Source: Streptacidiphilus fuscans (GTDB taxonomy: Bacteria; Actinomycetota; Actinomycetes; Streptomycetales; Streptomycetaceae). From it: DNA of 64,000 nucleotides. This document shows positions 45,510 through 53,787 of the stretch, one piece after another; within the stretch, counting starts at the first letter, position 1, and each line of letters starts with the position of its first letter. The notes under the pieces are model-generated. The model worked only from the letters and a program-made list of their open reading frames with translations. It was not told the DNA's origin and did no database searches. Location of the stretch: assembly GCF_015690355.1 (NCBI RefSeq), contig NZ_JADPRT010000003.1, positions 336,464 to 400,463 of the forward strand, read 5' to 3'. The translations under genes and the position numbers were made by a program.

Positions 45510-46280
45510 GTGCAGGTGACGACCGAACCGGTCGCCGACGACGCGGAGCTGCTGCGTCGCCATGTGGAGGGCGACCCGGACGCCTTCGGTGAGCTCGTGC
45601 GGCGCCACCGGGACCGTCTCTGGGCGGTGGCGCTGCGCACCCTCGGGGACCGCGAGGAGGCCGCCGACGCGCTCCAGGACGCGCTCGTGTCGGCCTTTCG
45701 GTCCGCGCACACGTTCCAGGGCCGCTCCGCCGTCACCACCTGGCTGCACCGGATCGTCGTCAACGCCTGCCTGGACCGCGCCCGCCGCGCGTCCACCCGT
45801 CGCGCCCGTCTCGTCGACGACGAGACGGCGCTGGAGACGGCCGTCGGCCAGGACGAGGGCGCCGACGTCTCGGTCGAGCGGGGCGAACTTCGGCGTGAGC
45901 TCGCCTCCGCCCTCGCCACCCTGCCCGGGGACCAGCGGGCTGCACTGGTCCTGGTGGACCTCCAGGGCTACGGGGTCGCCGAGGCCGCACAGATTCTTGG
46001 CGTACCGTCGGGGACGGTGAAGAGCCGCTGCGCCCGTGGGCGGGCCAAGCTGCTGCCGCAGCTGAGCCATCTGCGGACCGGCGGAGCACACGAGCCGAAG
46101 GCGGAGACGCCGCCCAGCGCATCAAGATCGCTAAGTGTCACACGTGTGACAGTTAACGATCTTGGTCAGGAAACCAAGCCCCCAGGGAACCCGGATCCGG
46201 CGCAGGACGTCCCATCGACAGCACCGGAAGCGCGCCCGACCCGAGGCCGCCAGACCCGAGGAGGTGAGCGGACCGCATGA
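45510..46280 (+). CDS. sigM: ECF sigma factor SigM
   Basis: 256 residues from the GTG at 45510, with GAGGGGG upstream. Region 2: DAFGELVRRHRDRLWAVALR...EEAADALQDAL; region 4: LVDLQGYGVAEAAQILGVP with GTVKSRCARGRAKL. The last 65 residues are low-complexity and contain a 42-bp palindrome copy. The stop codon overlaps the anti-sigma start (ATGA). The position between the pseudokinase and trxB fits SigM of other Streptomyces, so the name is a synteny inference. Confidence 0.9.
   Translation: MQVTTEPVADDAELLRRHVEGDPDAFGELVRRHRDRLWAVALRTLGDREEAADALQDALVSAFRSAHTFQGRSAVTTWLHRIVVNACLDRARRASTRRARLVDDETALETAVGQDEGADVSVERGELRRELASALATLPGDQRAALVLVDLQGYGVAEAAQILGVPSGTVKSRCARGRAKLLPQLSHLRTGGAHEPKAETPPSASRSLSVTRVTVNDLGQETKPPGNPDPAQDVPSTAPEARPTRGRQTRGGERTA
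46123..46164. repeat. 42-bp palindromic repeat, copy 4 (inside sigM)
   Basis: CAAGATC (46123-46129) and GATCTTG (46158-46164) with core TGTCACACGTGTGACA. Being 42 bp it keeps the reading frame, encoding SRSLSVTRVTVNDLG near the SigM C-terminus. The anti-sigma gene starts 112 bp later, so this hairpin lies between sigma and anti-sigma in one operon. Confidence 0.9.
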
Positions 46281-47356
46281 ACGAGTCGACCGTTCACCCC
46301 GATCTGCCGTCCCCTTCGGCGCATCCGGACACCGATGCCCTGGCCGACCACATCGAGGGCCTGCTCTCGCCCGAGGCGACAGCAGAGCTTGAGGACCACC
46401 TGGCGAGCTGCGCCGACTGCCGGGAGACCCACGACGCGCTGCTGGAGCTCCAGGAGCTGCTCCAGGCCGAGCGCTCCGCCGCGGACGCTCCGATCCCGGA
46501 CGACGTCGCCGCCCGCATCGACGCCGCTCTCGCCACCGCGGCGGCAACCCCGACCGACGCCGCAGCGGTCCCGGCCGAGGCCGAGGCAGTACCGGCCGGG
46601 CATGAGCCCGACGCCGAGGCCGCCGCAGGCTCGGACGAGCCTTCCGGGCCCGTGCCGACGCCCTCTCCCGGAGCCGGGCGAGGTCCTGCCGACAACCGCC
46701 CCGGGGCCCGCCCTGGCGCGACCTCGCGCGGACGGCGACGCCTGCGGCAGGCGCTGGTCACGTTCGCCGTCCTCGTGGCCGCCGGAGGCATCGGGGTCGC
46801 GGTGTCCAGCGGCGGCGACATCGACGCCGGGACCAGCAGCGCCGGTCCGGCCATCGGCACCGCTCCCACCGCCCCGCAGACCAGCGCCACGCGCCCCGAC
46901 ACCGGCCAGCTCGTCTTCACCGACGCGGGCCTCGACACGCAGATCCAGGGGATCGTGCGCCAGGACGCGGCGGGCCAGAACCACACCAAGGCGCCCATGG
47001 CGTCCCTCTCCCCAGGGCTGGCCACCGCCTCCGGCGCAGCCACCGCCGGGACGCACGCCTCGCCGAACGGGAACGGGACCGGGACCGGCTCCGGCACGGC
47101 GCAGCCGACTCCCTCCGGAACGGGTGCGGCCGCAGAGCCGTCCGCCTCGCCCAGCGCGGCCGCCTGCGTGCTGGCCGCCGCGAAGCAGCCCGGCGTCCCG
47201 GTCCACGAGGCGGTGGGCGAGTACCTCGGCGTCCAGGTCTTCGCGCTGATCTACCCCGACACCGCTGATCCTGCGCACACCTGGGACGTCTTCCTGGTGC
47301 AGGACTCCTGCTCCTCACCGCTGGTCCTGCTCCAGCGCACCGTGCCGCGCACATGA
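46277..47356 (+). CDS. Membrane-anchored zinc-finger anti-sigma factor
   Basis: 359 residues. The ATG at 46277 overlaps the sigM stop, so translation is coupled. The N-terminal ZAS-type finger is HLASCADC (HxxxCxxC) in a helical domain that binds the sigma factor. One membrane helix lies at about 155-178 (LRQALVTFAVLVAAGGIG), followed by a Ser/Thr/Pro-rich extracytoplasmic domain. Redox or ligand control of such fingers is known in the family. Confidence 0.9.
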   Translation: MNESTVHPDLPSPSAHPDTDALADHIEGLLSPEATAELEDHLASCADCRETHDALLELQELLQAERSAADAPIPDDVAARIDAALATAAATPTDAAAVPAEAEAVPAGHEPDAEAAAGSDEPSGPVPTPSPGAGRGPADNRPGARPGATSRGRRRLRQALVTFAVLVAAGGIGVAVSSGGDIDAGTSSAGPAIGTAPTAPQTSATRPDTGQLVFTDAGLDTQIQGIVRQDAAGQNHTKAPMASLSPGLATASGAATAGTHASPNGNGTGTGSGTAQPTPSGTGAAAEPSASPSAAACVLAAAKQPGVPVHEAVGEYLGVQVFALIYPDTADPAHTWDVFLVQDSCSSPLVLLQRTVPRT

Positions 47357-47362
47357 AGCCCC

Positions 47363-47390
47363 GGGAATGCGAGACACTGGGGAACCGTTG
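47363..47390 (+). promoter_or_regulatory. SigR-type promoter of trxB-trxA
   Basis: GGGAAT (47363-47368), exactly 18 bases, then GTTG (47387-47390). This is the SigR consensus GGGAAT-N18-GTT in Streptomyces. It lies about 65 bp upstream of trxB. The trxBA operon of S. coelicolor is controlled by the disulphide-stress sigma factor SigR. Confidence 0.85.
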
Positions 47391-47455
47391 AGCCGGGTGG
47401 AACACGCGGCCACCCGAGAGTCCGGCAACCCGGTGCGATGCATTCAGGAGATTCA

Positions 47456-48421
47456 GTGAGCGACGTCCGCAACGTGATCATCATCGGCTCAGGCCCGGCC
47501 GGCTACACGGCCGCCCTGTACACGGCGCGTGCCTCCCTCAATCCGCTGGTCTTCGAGGGCTCGGTGTCCTCCGGCGGTGCGCTGATGAACACCACCGAGG
47601 TCGAGAACTTCCCCGGCTTCCGTGACGGCATCATGGGCCCGGAGCTGATGGACAACATGCGCGCGCAGGCCGAGCGCTTCGGCGCCGAGCTGGTCCCTGA
47701 CGACATCGTGGCCGTCGACCTCTCCGGCGAGATCAAGACCGTCACCGACACCGAGGGCAACGTCCACCGCGCCCGCGCGGTGATCGTCGCCACCGGTTCG
47801 CAGCACCGCAAGCTCGGCCTGGAGCACGAGGACCAGCTCTCCGGTCGTGGCGTCTCCTGGTGTGCCACCTGTGACGGCTTCTTCTTCCGCGACCAGGACA
47901 TCGCCGTGGTCGGTGGCGGCGACACCGCCATGGAGGAGGCGACCTTCCTGTCGCGCTTCGCCAAGTCGGTCACCGTGATCCACCGTCGTGACGCGCTGCG
48001 CGCCAGCAAGACGATGCAGGAGCGCGCCTTCAACGACCCGAAGATCTCCTTCGCCTGGAACAGCGAGGTCGCCGAGCTGCACAGCGAGGGCGGCAAGCTC
48101 AGCTCGGTCACGCTCAAGGACACCCAGACCGGCGAGTCCCGCGAGCTCCCCGTCACCGGGCTCTTCATCGCGGTCGGCCACGACCCGCGCACGGAGCTCT
48201 TCAAGGGCCAGCTGGAGCTGGACGACGAGGGCTACCTCCGCGTGGACGCGCCGTCCACCCGCACCAACGTGGCCGGCGTCTTCGGCGCCGGTGACGTCGT
48301 CGACCACACCTACCGTCAGGCGATCACCGCTGCGGGCACCGGCTGCTCCGCCGCGCTGGACGCCGAGCGCTTCCTGGCCGCGCAGGCGCACGCCGACACG
48401 GCCGTCACCGCCGCAGTCTGA
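47456..48421 (+). CDS. trxB: Thioredoxin reductase
   Basis: 321 residues from the GTG at 47456, with AGGAG upstream. FAD motif [14 protein letters not shown]; redox motif CATC in [16 protein letters not shown] motif [10 protein letters not shown]. Reduces thioredoxin with NADPH in the cytoplasm. trxA follows on the same strand with a 103-bp gap. Confidence 0.98.
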   Translation: MSDVRNVIIIGSGPAGYTAALYTARASLNPLVFEGSVSSGGALMNTTEVENFPGFRDGIMGPELMDNMRAQAERFGAELVPDDIVAVDLSGEIKTVTDTEGNVHRARAVIVATGSQHRKLGLEHEDQLSGRGVSWCATCDGFFFRDQDIAVVGGGDTAMEEATFLSRFAKSVTVIHRRDALRASKTMQERAFNDPKISFAWNSEVAELHSEGGKLSSVTLKDTQTGESRELPVTGLFIAVGHDPRTELFKGQLELDDEGYLRVDAPSTRTNVAGVFGAGDVVDHTYRQAITAAGTGCSAALDAERFLAAQAHADTAVTAAV

Positions 48422-48524
48422 CCGCGCCAGGTCTGACCGCACGAGGTCTGACTGGTCCAAGGTCCGACCGCCTGCTCGACCGCCCGTACTTCACCGACTC
48501 ACCCGCTACCCCTGAGGAGATCCC

Positions 48525-48854
48525 GTGGCCGGCGCCACCATCACCGTCACCGACGACACCTTCGAGTCCGAGGTCCTCAAGAGCGACAAGCCCGTTCTGG
48601 TCGACTTCTGGGCCACCTGGTGCGGCCCGTGCCGCCAGGTCGCCCCGGCGCTGGAGGAGATCGCCCGCGACTACGCTGACAAGCTCACCATCGCCAAGAT
48701 CGACATCGACGCGAACCCGGGCACCCCGGCCAAGTACGGCGTGCTCTCCATCCCGACGATGAACGTCTACCAGAACGGCGAGGTCGTGAAGACCATCGTC
48801 GGCGCCAAGCCGAAGAGCGCGCTGCTGCGCGACCTGGCCGAGTTCATCGGCTGA
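48525..48854 (+). CDS. trxA: Thioredoxin
   Basis: 109 residues of classic thioredoxin: WATWCGPCRQ active site and the cis-Pro loop SIPTMNVYQ. The ATG-equivalent GTG at 48525 follows TGAGGAGA. Partner of the trxB product. It is distinct from the CPPC thioredoxin at 13.3 kb. Confidence 0.98.
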   Translation: MAGATITVTDDTFESEVLKSDKPVLVDFWATWCGPCRQVAPALEEIARDYADKLTIAKIDIDANPGTPAKYGVLSIPTMNVYQNGEVVKTIVGAKPKSALLRDLAEFIG

Positions 48855-48911
48855 GTCCGCCGCTCGTTCGCACGGCTGGCCTGACAGCAGGAGATCCGGA
48901 CGGATCTTCAC

Positions 48912-48951
48912 CCGAGGCCCCCATGTTTCCCGTGAATCATGGGGGCCTCGG
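48912..48951. terminator. Hairpin after trxA with a parS-like loop
   Basis: CCGAGGCCCCCATG (48912-48925) pairs with CATGGGGGCCTCGG (48938-48951). The loop with one base each side reads GTTTCCCGTGAATC, 12 of 14 matches to the parS consensus GTTTCACGTGAAAC. The stem explains termination; the loop could be coincidental. Confidence 0.82.
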
Positions 48952-48966
48952 CGTACGATCTTGGCT

Positions 48967-50145
48967 ATGTCCCAGCAGCGCCCTTCCCACGCGTACCACT
49001 GGAAGCTCGGGGACACCGGTCCCGCGGTCGCCGAGATCCGGTTCAAGCTCACCCTGCTCGGCCTCCTGCCGGAAACCCCGCCGACCCGCCCCGGGGGCCG
49101 GGTCATCCCCTCCGCCGAGGCACTCTTCGACGTCGAGGTCGACGCGGCGATCCGTCACTTCCAGCAGCAGCGCGGCCTGACGACCGACGGCATCGTCGGG
49201 CCGGAGACCTACCGTCACCTCAACGAGGCCCGCTGGCGGCTCGGCGACCGGGTCCTCACCTACATCCCCAGCAACATGGTCGTCGGCGACGACGTCGCCC
49301 ACCTGCAACAGCGACTGCTCGACATGGGGTTCACCCCCGGCCGGGTCGACGGCATCTACGGCGCCGTCACCGCACAGGCGGTCAGCGAGTTCCAGCGCAA
49401 CATGGGCCTGCATCCGGACGGCACGCTCGGACCGACCACCTTCGTCGTCCTGGAGCGCCTCTCCCGGACCGTCGTCGGCGGCGCACCGCACGTGATGCGG
49501 GAGACCGAGATGCTGCGCCACTCCGGCCCGGCGCTCAGCGGCAAGGTCATCGTCATCGACCCGGGCCACGGCGCCGACGACCACGGCGTGCTGTCGGCGG
49601 ACGGTCTTTCCGAAGCCGCACTCGTATGGGACATCACCGGCCGCCTGGAAGGACGCCTCACCGCGCTGGGCGTCCGGACCTATCTCACCCGCACGCTGGA
49701 CAGCGACCCCGACGAGACCGAGCGGGCCCGCTTCGCCAACCAGACGGGCGCCGACCTGATGATCTCGCTCCATCTGGAGGGCCACGCCAACCCCGAGATC
49801 GGCGGCGTCGCCAGCTACTACTTCGGCGACGAGTCCCGGGGCCGCTGGTCCCACACGGGCAAGCAGTTCGCCGGCCTGGTCCAACGCGAGCTGGTGGCCC
49901 GCTGCGGCCTGGGCGACCTCCGTAGCCACGCCCGTTCCTGGACGCTGCTGCGCTCGACCCGGATGCCCTGCGTGCGCCTGGAGCTCGGCTATCTGACCAA
50001 CGCGGACGACGCGGCGCGGCTGCGCTCCCCGGAGATCCGGGCGCAGGCCGTCGAGGCGATCGCCGTGGCCGTCCAGCGGGTCTACCTGCCGCCGGAGGAC
50101 GACTCCCCGACGGGCATGCTGCACCTGCCGCACGCCCTCGCCTGA
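48967..50145 (+). CDS. N-acetylmuramoyl-L-alanine amidase with two peptidoglycan-binding domains
   Basis: 392 residues from the ATG at 48967. Two PG_binding_1 domains (about 15-80 and 95-155; e.g. LQQRLLDMGFTPGRVDGIYG) precede an amidase_3 zinc domain with VIVIDPGHGADDHG, the Glu in GLSEAALVWDI, and ISLHLEGHANPE. There is no signal peptide, so the enzyme or its role is cytoplasmic, as for mycobacterial CwlM, where a similar protein regulates MurA. The synteny (after trxA) is the same as for cwlM. Confidence 0.88.
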   Translation: MSQQRPSHAYHWKLGDTGPAVAEIRFKLTLLGLLPETPPTRPGGRVIPSAEALFDVEVDAAIRHFQQQRGLTTDGIVGPETYRHLNEARWRLGDRVLTYIPSNMVVGDDVAHLQQRLLDMGFTPGRVDGIYGAVTAQAVSEFQRNMGLHPDGTLGPTTFVVLERLSRTVVGGAPHVMRETEMLRHSGPALSGKVIVIDPGHGADDHGVLSADGLSEAALVWDITGRLEGRLTALGVRTYLTRTLDSDPDETERARFANQTGADLMISLHLEGHANPEIGGVASYYFGDESRGRWSHTGKQFAGLVQRELVARCGLGDLRSHARSWTLLRSTRMPCVRLELGYLTNADDAARLRSPEIRAQAVEAIAVAVQRVYLPPEDDSPTGMLHLPHALA

Positions 50146-50166
50146 AGAAGCACCGACCAGAACAAA

Positions 50167-50208
50167 CAAGATCGTTAACTGTCACACGTGTGACAGTTAA
50201 CGATCTTG
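50167..50208. repeat. 42-bp palindromic repeat, copy 5 (perfect)
   Basis: CAAGATC at 50167 to GATCTTG ending at 50208; both halves are exact complements over all 21 pairs (arms GTTAAC, core TGTCACACGTGTGACA). Flanking AACAAA and TTTGTT further lengthen the stem. It lies 21 bp after the amidase stop, in the gap with the convergent acetyltransferase. Confidence 0.95.
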
Positions 50209-50249
50209 GTCTTTGTTGCGCCACCGCCCTCACCTATGCAGACCCCGCA

Positions 50250-50867
50250 TCAGAGCGGCCGGAGCGAGGGTTCCTTCTGCACCGCACCGAGCAACCGCTC
50301 CAGCGCGACCTCCACCTCGCCCTTCCAGGAGATCGCCGAACGGACCTCCAGCCGCAGTCGCGGATAGCGGTGATGCGGACGCACCGTCTTGAAGCCGACG
50401 GCGAGCAGATGGTCAGCCGGCAGCACACACCCCGGCTCCGCCCAGCGCGCGTCGCCGAAGGCCTCGATCGCCTTGAAGCCGCGGCGCACCAGATCCTTGG
50501 CCACCGTCTGCACCAAGGTCCGGCCGATGCCCTGGCCCTGATACCCGGGCAGGACCCGAGCTGTCATCAACTGCACGGCATCCTGGGAGATCGGGCTGGT
50601 CGGAAAGGCCAAGGCACGGGGCACGTACGCGGGCGGCGCATAGAGCACGAAGCCGACCGGGACGTCGTCCACATAGGCGATCCTCCCGCAGGAGCCCCAC
50701 TCCAGCAGCACCGCGGAGATCCAGGACTCCTTCTCCTGCTCCGCCCGCCCGTCCTTGACGGCCGCCTCACCGCTGACGGGGTCCAACTCCCAGAAGACGC
50801 ACGAGCGGCACGGCAGTGGGAGATCGGCGAGCGAGTCGAGCGTGAGCGGTACCAGCCTGCGTCCCAT
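50250..50867 (-). CDS. GNAT-family N-acetyltransferase
   Basis: 205 residues from the ATG at 50867 (MGRRLVPL). The acetyl-CoA pyrophosphate loop is PGYQGQGIGRTL, preceded by QLMTARVL. Substrate unknown. The start has only a weak ribosome binding site, and in-frame codons upstream (e.g. ATG at 50906) cannot be excluded. The gene is conserved next to parAB in Streptomyces. Confidence 0.85.
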   Translation of the reverse strand: MGRRLVPLTLDSLADLPLPCRSCVFWELDPVSGEAAVKDGRAEQEKESWISAVLLEWGSCGRIAYVDDVPVGFVLYAPPAYVPRALAFPTSPISQDAVQLMTARVLPGYQGQGIGRTLVQTVAKDLVRRGFKAIEAFGDARWAEPGCVLPADHLLAVGFKTVRPHHRYPRLRLEVRSAISWKGEVEVALERLLGAVQKEPSLRPL

Positions 50868-50962
50868 AGCTCCACGATAAGCGCAGAGTCGACTCACTGA
50901 CAGCATGATCACGGAGCAGCCCGGAGACGGATCCTCCGAGCCCGCCGCCCACGCATGCAGAA

Positions 50963-50992
50963 GCCCCCGCGTTTCCGATGAAACACGGGGGC
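50963..50992 (-). terminator. Hairpin with parS-like inner arms downstream of parB
   Basis: GCCCCCG and CGGGGGC flank GTTTC-CGAT-GAAAC (50971-50984) with a single C-A mismatch. The arms equal those of parS (GTTTC...GAAAC) but the centre CGAT differs from ACGT. Likely a terminator in the parB-to-acetyltransferase gap. Confidence 0.6.
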
Positions 50993-51022
50993 CTCGACGG
51001 CGCCGACAGCGCCTGCACTTTT

Positions 51023-51064
51023 CAAGATCGCCAAGTGTCACACGTGTGACACTTGGCGATCTTG
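51023..51064. repeat. 42-bp palindromic repeat, copy 6 (perfect)
   Basis: CAAGATC at 51023 to GATCTTG ending at 51064, all 21 pairs matched; arms GCCAAG/CTTGGC, core TGTCACACGTGTGACA. It ends 1 bp before the parB stop codon (51066-51068). Confidence 0.95.
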
Positions 51065-51065
51065 C

Positions 51066-52244
51066 TCAGTCCTGCTCCTCCTCGATGGGCTCGGCGTGGC
51101 CGCCGTCCCCCTCCAGCCCCTGGCGGAGCAGCGCGCCCTCGCCCGGGGCGAACGAGCCGAGGATCCGGTCCAAGTCCTCCACCGAGGCGAACTCGACCAC
51201 GATCTTGCCGCGCTTCTGACCGAGCTCCACCTTCACCCGGGTGTCGAGACGGTCCGAGAGCCGACTGGCCAGACTCGCGAACGCCGGCGACACGCGACGA
51301 CCCGCGCGCGGCACGTGCGGCTTGCGCGACGCTGTCGGCTGCTCGGAGTTGATCAGCGTGACGATCTCCTCCAGCTGACGCACGGACAGGCCTTCGGGGG
51401 AGATCCGGGCGGCGAGCTTCTCCCGCGTCTCCTCGTCGTCGATGAGGAAGAGCACCCGCGCGTGCCCGGCGGCGAACTCGCCCGCCGCCACCCGCCGCTG
51501 GATGAACGGCGAGAGCTTGAGCAGCCGCAGCGTGTTGTTGACGTGAGTACGGGACCGGCCGATCCGGTCGGCCAGCTCTCCCTGGCTGCAGGAGAAGTCG
51601 TACATCAGCTGCTCGTAGGCGGCAGCCTCTTCCAGCGGGTTGAGCTGTGCCCGGTGCAGGTTCTCCAGCAGCGCGTCGAGAAGCATCTTCTCGTCGTCGG
51701 TGGAGCGGACGATCGCCGGGATCGCGTCCAGGCCCGCCTCACGGGAGGCACGCCAGCGGCGCTCACCCATGATCAGCTCATAGCGCTCCGGGCCGACCTG
51801 ACGCACCACGACCGGCTGGAGTAGGCCGACCTCCTTGATGGAGGTGACCAGTTCCTGCAGCGCCTCGTCGTCGAAGACCTCACGCGGCTGCCGCGGGTTG
51901 GGCGTGATCGAGTCGAGCGGTACCTCGGCGAAGTAGGCACCCTCGACCGGGCGAAGCTCGGTGGAATCGTCCTCGACCACCGTGGTGACGACCGGCGCCG
52001 GATCGCGCTCCAGGGTGCTCGTTCCGCCCCCTGACCCAGTGCCGACGGGGATCGACGCGGGACCACCAGGTCCGCCGAGCCCGGCCACCTTGACCGCGGC
52101 CACCCCGCGCTCCGAACCCAACGCCGGCACAGCGGACGGGGACGACGGCGAGGCCGCCCCCGGAACCGGCGCGGTGGCCGGTGACGCCGCAGCCGGGATC
52201 AGCGCTCCCAGCCCACGGCCAAGACCCCTACGACGCTCACTCAC
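51066..52244 (-). CDS. parB: Chromosome-partitioning protein ParB
   Basis: 392 residues. N-terminal RGLGRGLGALIP, an Ala/Pro-rich linker, then the ParB/CTPase domain with NPRQPR and GERRWRA, and the HTH (SQGELADRIGRSRTHVNNTLRLLKL). The C-terminal dimer domain ends EEEQD. It loads on parS near oriC and bridges DNA for segregation into spores. The start codon overlaps the parA stop by 4 bp. Confidence 0.97.
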   Translation of the reverse strand: MSERRRGLGRGLGALIPAAASPATAPVPGAASPSSPSAVPALGSERGVAAVKVAGLGGPGGPASIPVGTGSGGGTSTLERDPAPVVTTVVEDDSTELRPVEGAYFAEVPLDSITPNPRQPREVFDDEALQELVTSIKEVGLLQPVVVRQVGPERYELIMGERRWRASREAGLDAIPAIVRSTDDEKMLLDALLENLHRAQLNPLEEAAAYEQLMYDFSCSQGELADRIGRSRTHVNNTLRLLKLSPFIQRRVAAGEFAAGHARVLFLIDDEETREKLAARISPEGLSVRQLEEIVTLINSEQPTASRKPHVPRAGRRVSPAFASLASRLSDRLDTRVKVELGQKRGKIVVEFASVEDLDRILGSFAPGEGALLRQGLEGDGGHAEPIEEEQD

Positions 52245-53248
52245 CGGTGGCCCTCCATCGTGCTCTGCCCCTCCATCGTGCTGTGGTCTTCGATCGTGCG
52301 GGCCTGCTGGGCGTAGACGCCCGGTACCCCGTCCGCAACGTAGGTCGCGTCAGCGGCAGCGGCATCCGCCTGGGCGCCGCGCAGGGCGATCTCCTTGGCG
52401 GCCTCCAGATAGGACAGCGCACCGGTGGAACCCGGGTCGTAGGTCAGTACGGTCTGGCCGTAGCTGGGCGCCTCGGAGACGCGGACCGAACGCGGGATGC
52501 TGGTGCGCAGCACCTCCGAGGTGAAGTGGTTGCGCACCTCCTCGGCGACCTGGGAGGCCAGCCGGGTGCGCGCATCGTACATGGTCAGCAGGATGGTGGA
52601 GACGTGCAGCTCCGGGTTGAGGTGCGCCCGGACCAGGTCCACGTTGCGCAGCAGCTGCCCCAGACCCTCCAGCGCGTAGTACTCGCACTGGATCGGGATC
52701 AGCACCTCGCGACCGGCGACCATCGCATTGACCGTCAACAGGCCCAGCGAGGGCGGGCAGTCGATCAGGATGTAGTCGAGCGGCTGCTCGTAGGCCGCGA
52801 TCGCCCGCTGCAGCCTGCTCTCGCGGGCCACCAACGAGACCAGCTCGATCTCGGCGCCGGCCAGGTCGATGGTGGCCGGGCAGCAGAAGAGGCCCTCGAC
52901 GTCCAGCACCGGCTGGACGACATCCGCCAGCGGCTTGCCCTCGACCAACACGTCGTAGATGGAGGGGACTTCGGCGTGGTGGTCGATGCCGAGCGCGGTC
53001 GACGCGTTGCCCTGCGGGTCCAGGTCGATGACCAGGACGCGGGCACCGTGCATCGCCAGTGAGGCGGCCAGGTTCACCGTGGTGGTGGTCTTGCCGACGC
53101 CGCCCTTCTGGTTGGCGACGACCATCACGCGCGTCTGCGCAGGACGCGGCAGCGGCTCGCCCACGCGGGCCATGACGGTGACCGCGGCCTGGGCCGCGCG
53201 ACCGATCGGGGTGTCGTCCGCAAGCGGAGGGGTGTCGGAGTCCTGCAT
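52241..53248 (-). CDS. parA: Chromosome-partitioning ATPase ParA
   Basis: 335 residues from the ATG at 53248; the deviant Walker A is VVANQKGGVGKTTT and Walker B-type motif is DYILIDCPPSLGLL. In-frame coding continues upstream to a GTG at 53536 (VKRRSLLSGIL...), which would add 96 residues of low-complexity sequence; neither start has a strong ribosome binding site, so the longer form is possible. Its tail contains a 9-residue tandem (DHSTMEGQSTMEGHR). Confidence 0.93.
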   Translation of the reverse strand: MQDSDTPPLADDTPIGRAAQAAVTVMARVGEPLPRPAQTRVMVVANQKGGVGKTTTTVNLAASLAMHGARVLVIDLDPQGNASTALGIDHHAEVPSIYDVLVEGKPLADVVQPVLDVEGLFCCPATIDLAGAEIELVSLVARESRLQRAIAAYEQPLDYILIDCPPSLGLLTVNAMVAGREVLIPIQCEYYALEGLGQLLRNVDLVRAHLNPELHVSTILLTMYDARTRLASQVAEEVRNHFTSEVLRTSIPRSVRVSEAPSYGQTVLTYDPGSTGALSYLEAAKEIALRGAQADAAAADATYVADGVPGVYAQQARTIEDHSTMEGQSTMEGHR

Positions 53249-53645
53249 GTCCGTCAGTGTTTCATGCGACGGTGTGGGATGGACAACACGTGATGTCGTC
53301 CTGGGACCAGGAACCGGCTCGACGACGGCAGGAAGTTCGGCTGACACGGGTCCGCCCCCCTCTGTTTCCGGGCTGTCGCCAGAATCATCGCGCAGCTTGC
53401 GGGGCACGGGGGGCAGTTGGGGACGTTCCAGCCCCCTGGGTGCCAGATCTTCACTCGAAGGACGGGCGGGTCGGGTGCGTTGGGCGGCCTCGCGGCTTCG
53501 GCTCAGGATGCCGCTGAGCAGGGAGCGACGTTTCACGAGCAACACGATGCCCGTTTTATACGGAATCTGACGGTTCGACACTCCGACGGTTTGTGCGGGC
53601 CTCCTGGACGCACATGGGAGAGGGACCGGGAGAAGCAACGAGGAC

Positions 53646-53687
53646 CAAGATCATCAAATGTCACACGTGTGACAGTTAACGATCTTG
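53646..53687. repeat. 42-bp palindromic repeat, copy 7 (extended stem)
   Basis: CAAGATC (53646-53652) to GATCTTG (53681-53687), core TGTCACACGTGTGACA. A further 9-bp perfect stem, AACGAGGAC and GTCCTCGTT, flanks it (53637-53645 and 53688-53696). Arms ATCAAA and GTTAAC do not fully pair. It sits in the parA-rsmG gap. Confidence 0.92.
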
Positions 53688-53697
53688 GTCCTCGTTT

Positions 53698-53739
53698 CAT
53701 GATCGTCAAGTGTCACGCGTGTGACACTTGACGATCTTG
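53698..53739. repeat. 42-bp palindromic repeat, copy 8
   Basis: CATGATC (53698) to GATCTTG (53739), core TGTCACGCGTGTGACA as in copy 3. The 16-bp arm GATCGTCAAGTGTCAC matches its complement exactly. It lies 10 bp from copy 7 and 48 bp beyond the rsmG stop. The rest of the parA-rsmG gap (53249-53787) holds no gene except the possible parA extension. Confidence 0.92.
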
Positions 53740-53787
53740 AAATGCGCCTGCTCGACGCCTCGGCACCGGCGCCTCAGTGCCGACGGC

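Noticed and set aside
53521..53540. Possible parS site GTTTCACGAGCAAC upstream of parA
   Set aside because: It matches parS in 12 of 14 positions but is asymmetric and lies in the possible parA N-terminal coding extension, so I treat it as chance.
16753..53739. CRISPR array
   Set aside because: The 42-bp repeats are dispersed over 37 kb and are not arranged as regularly spaced repeats with spacers.
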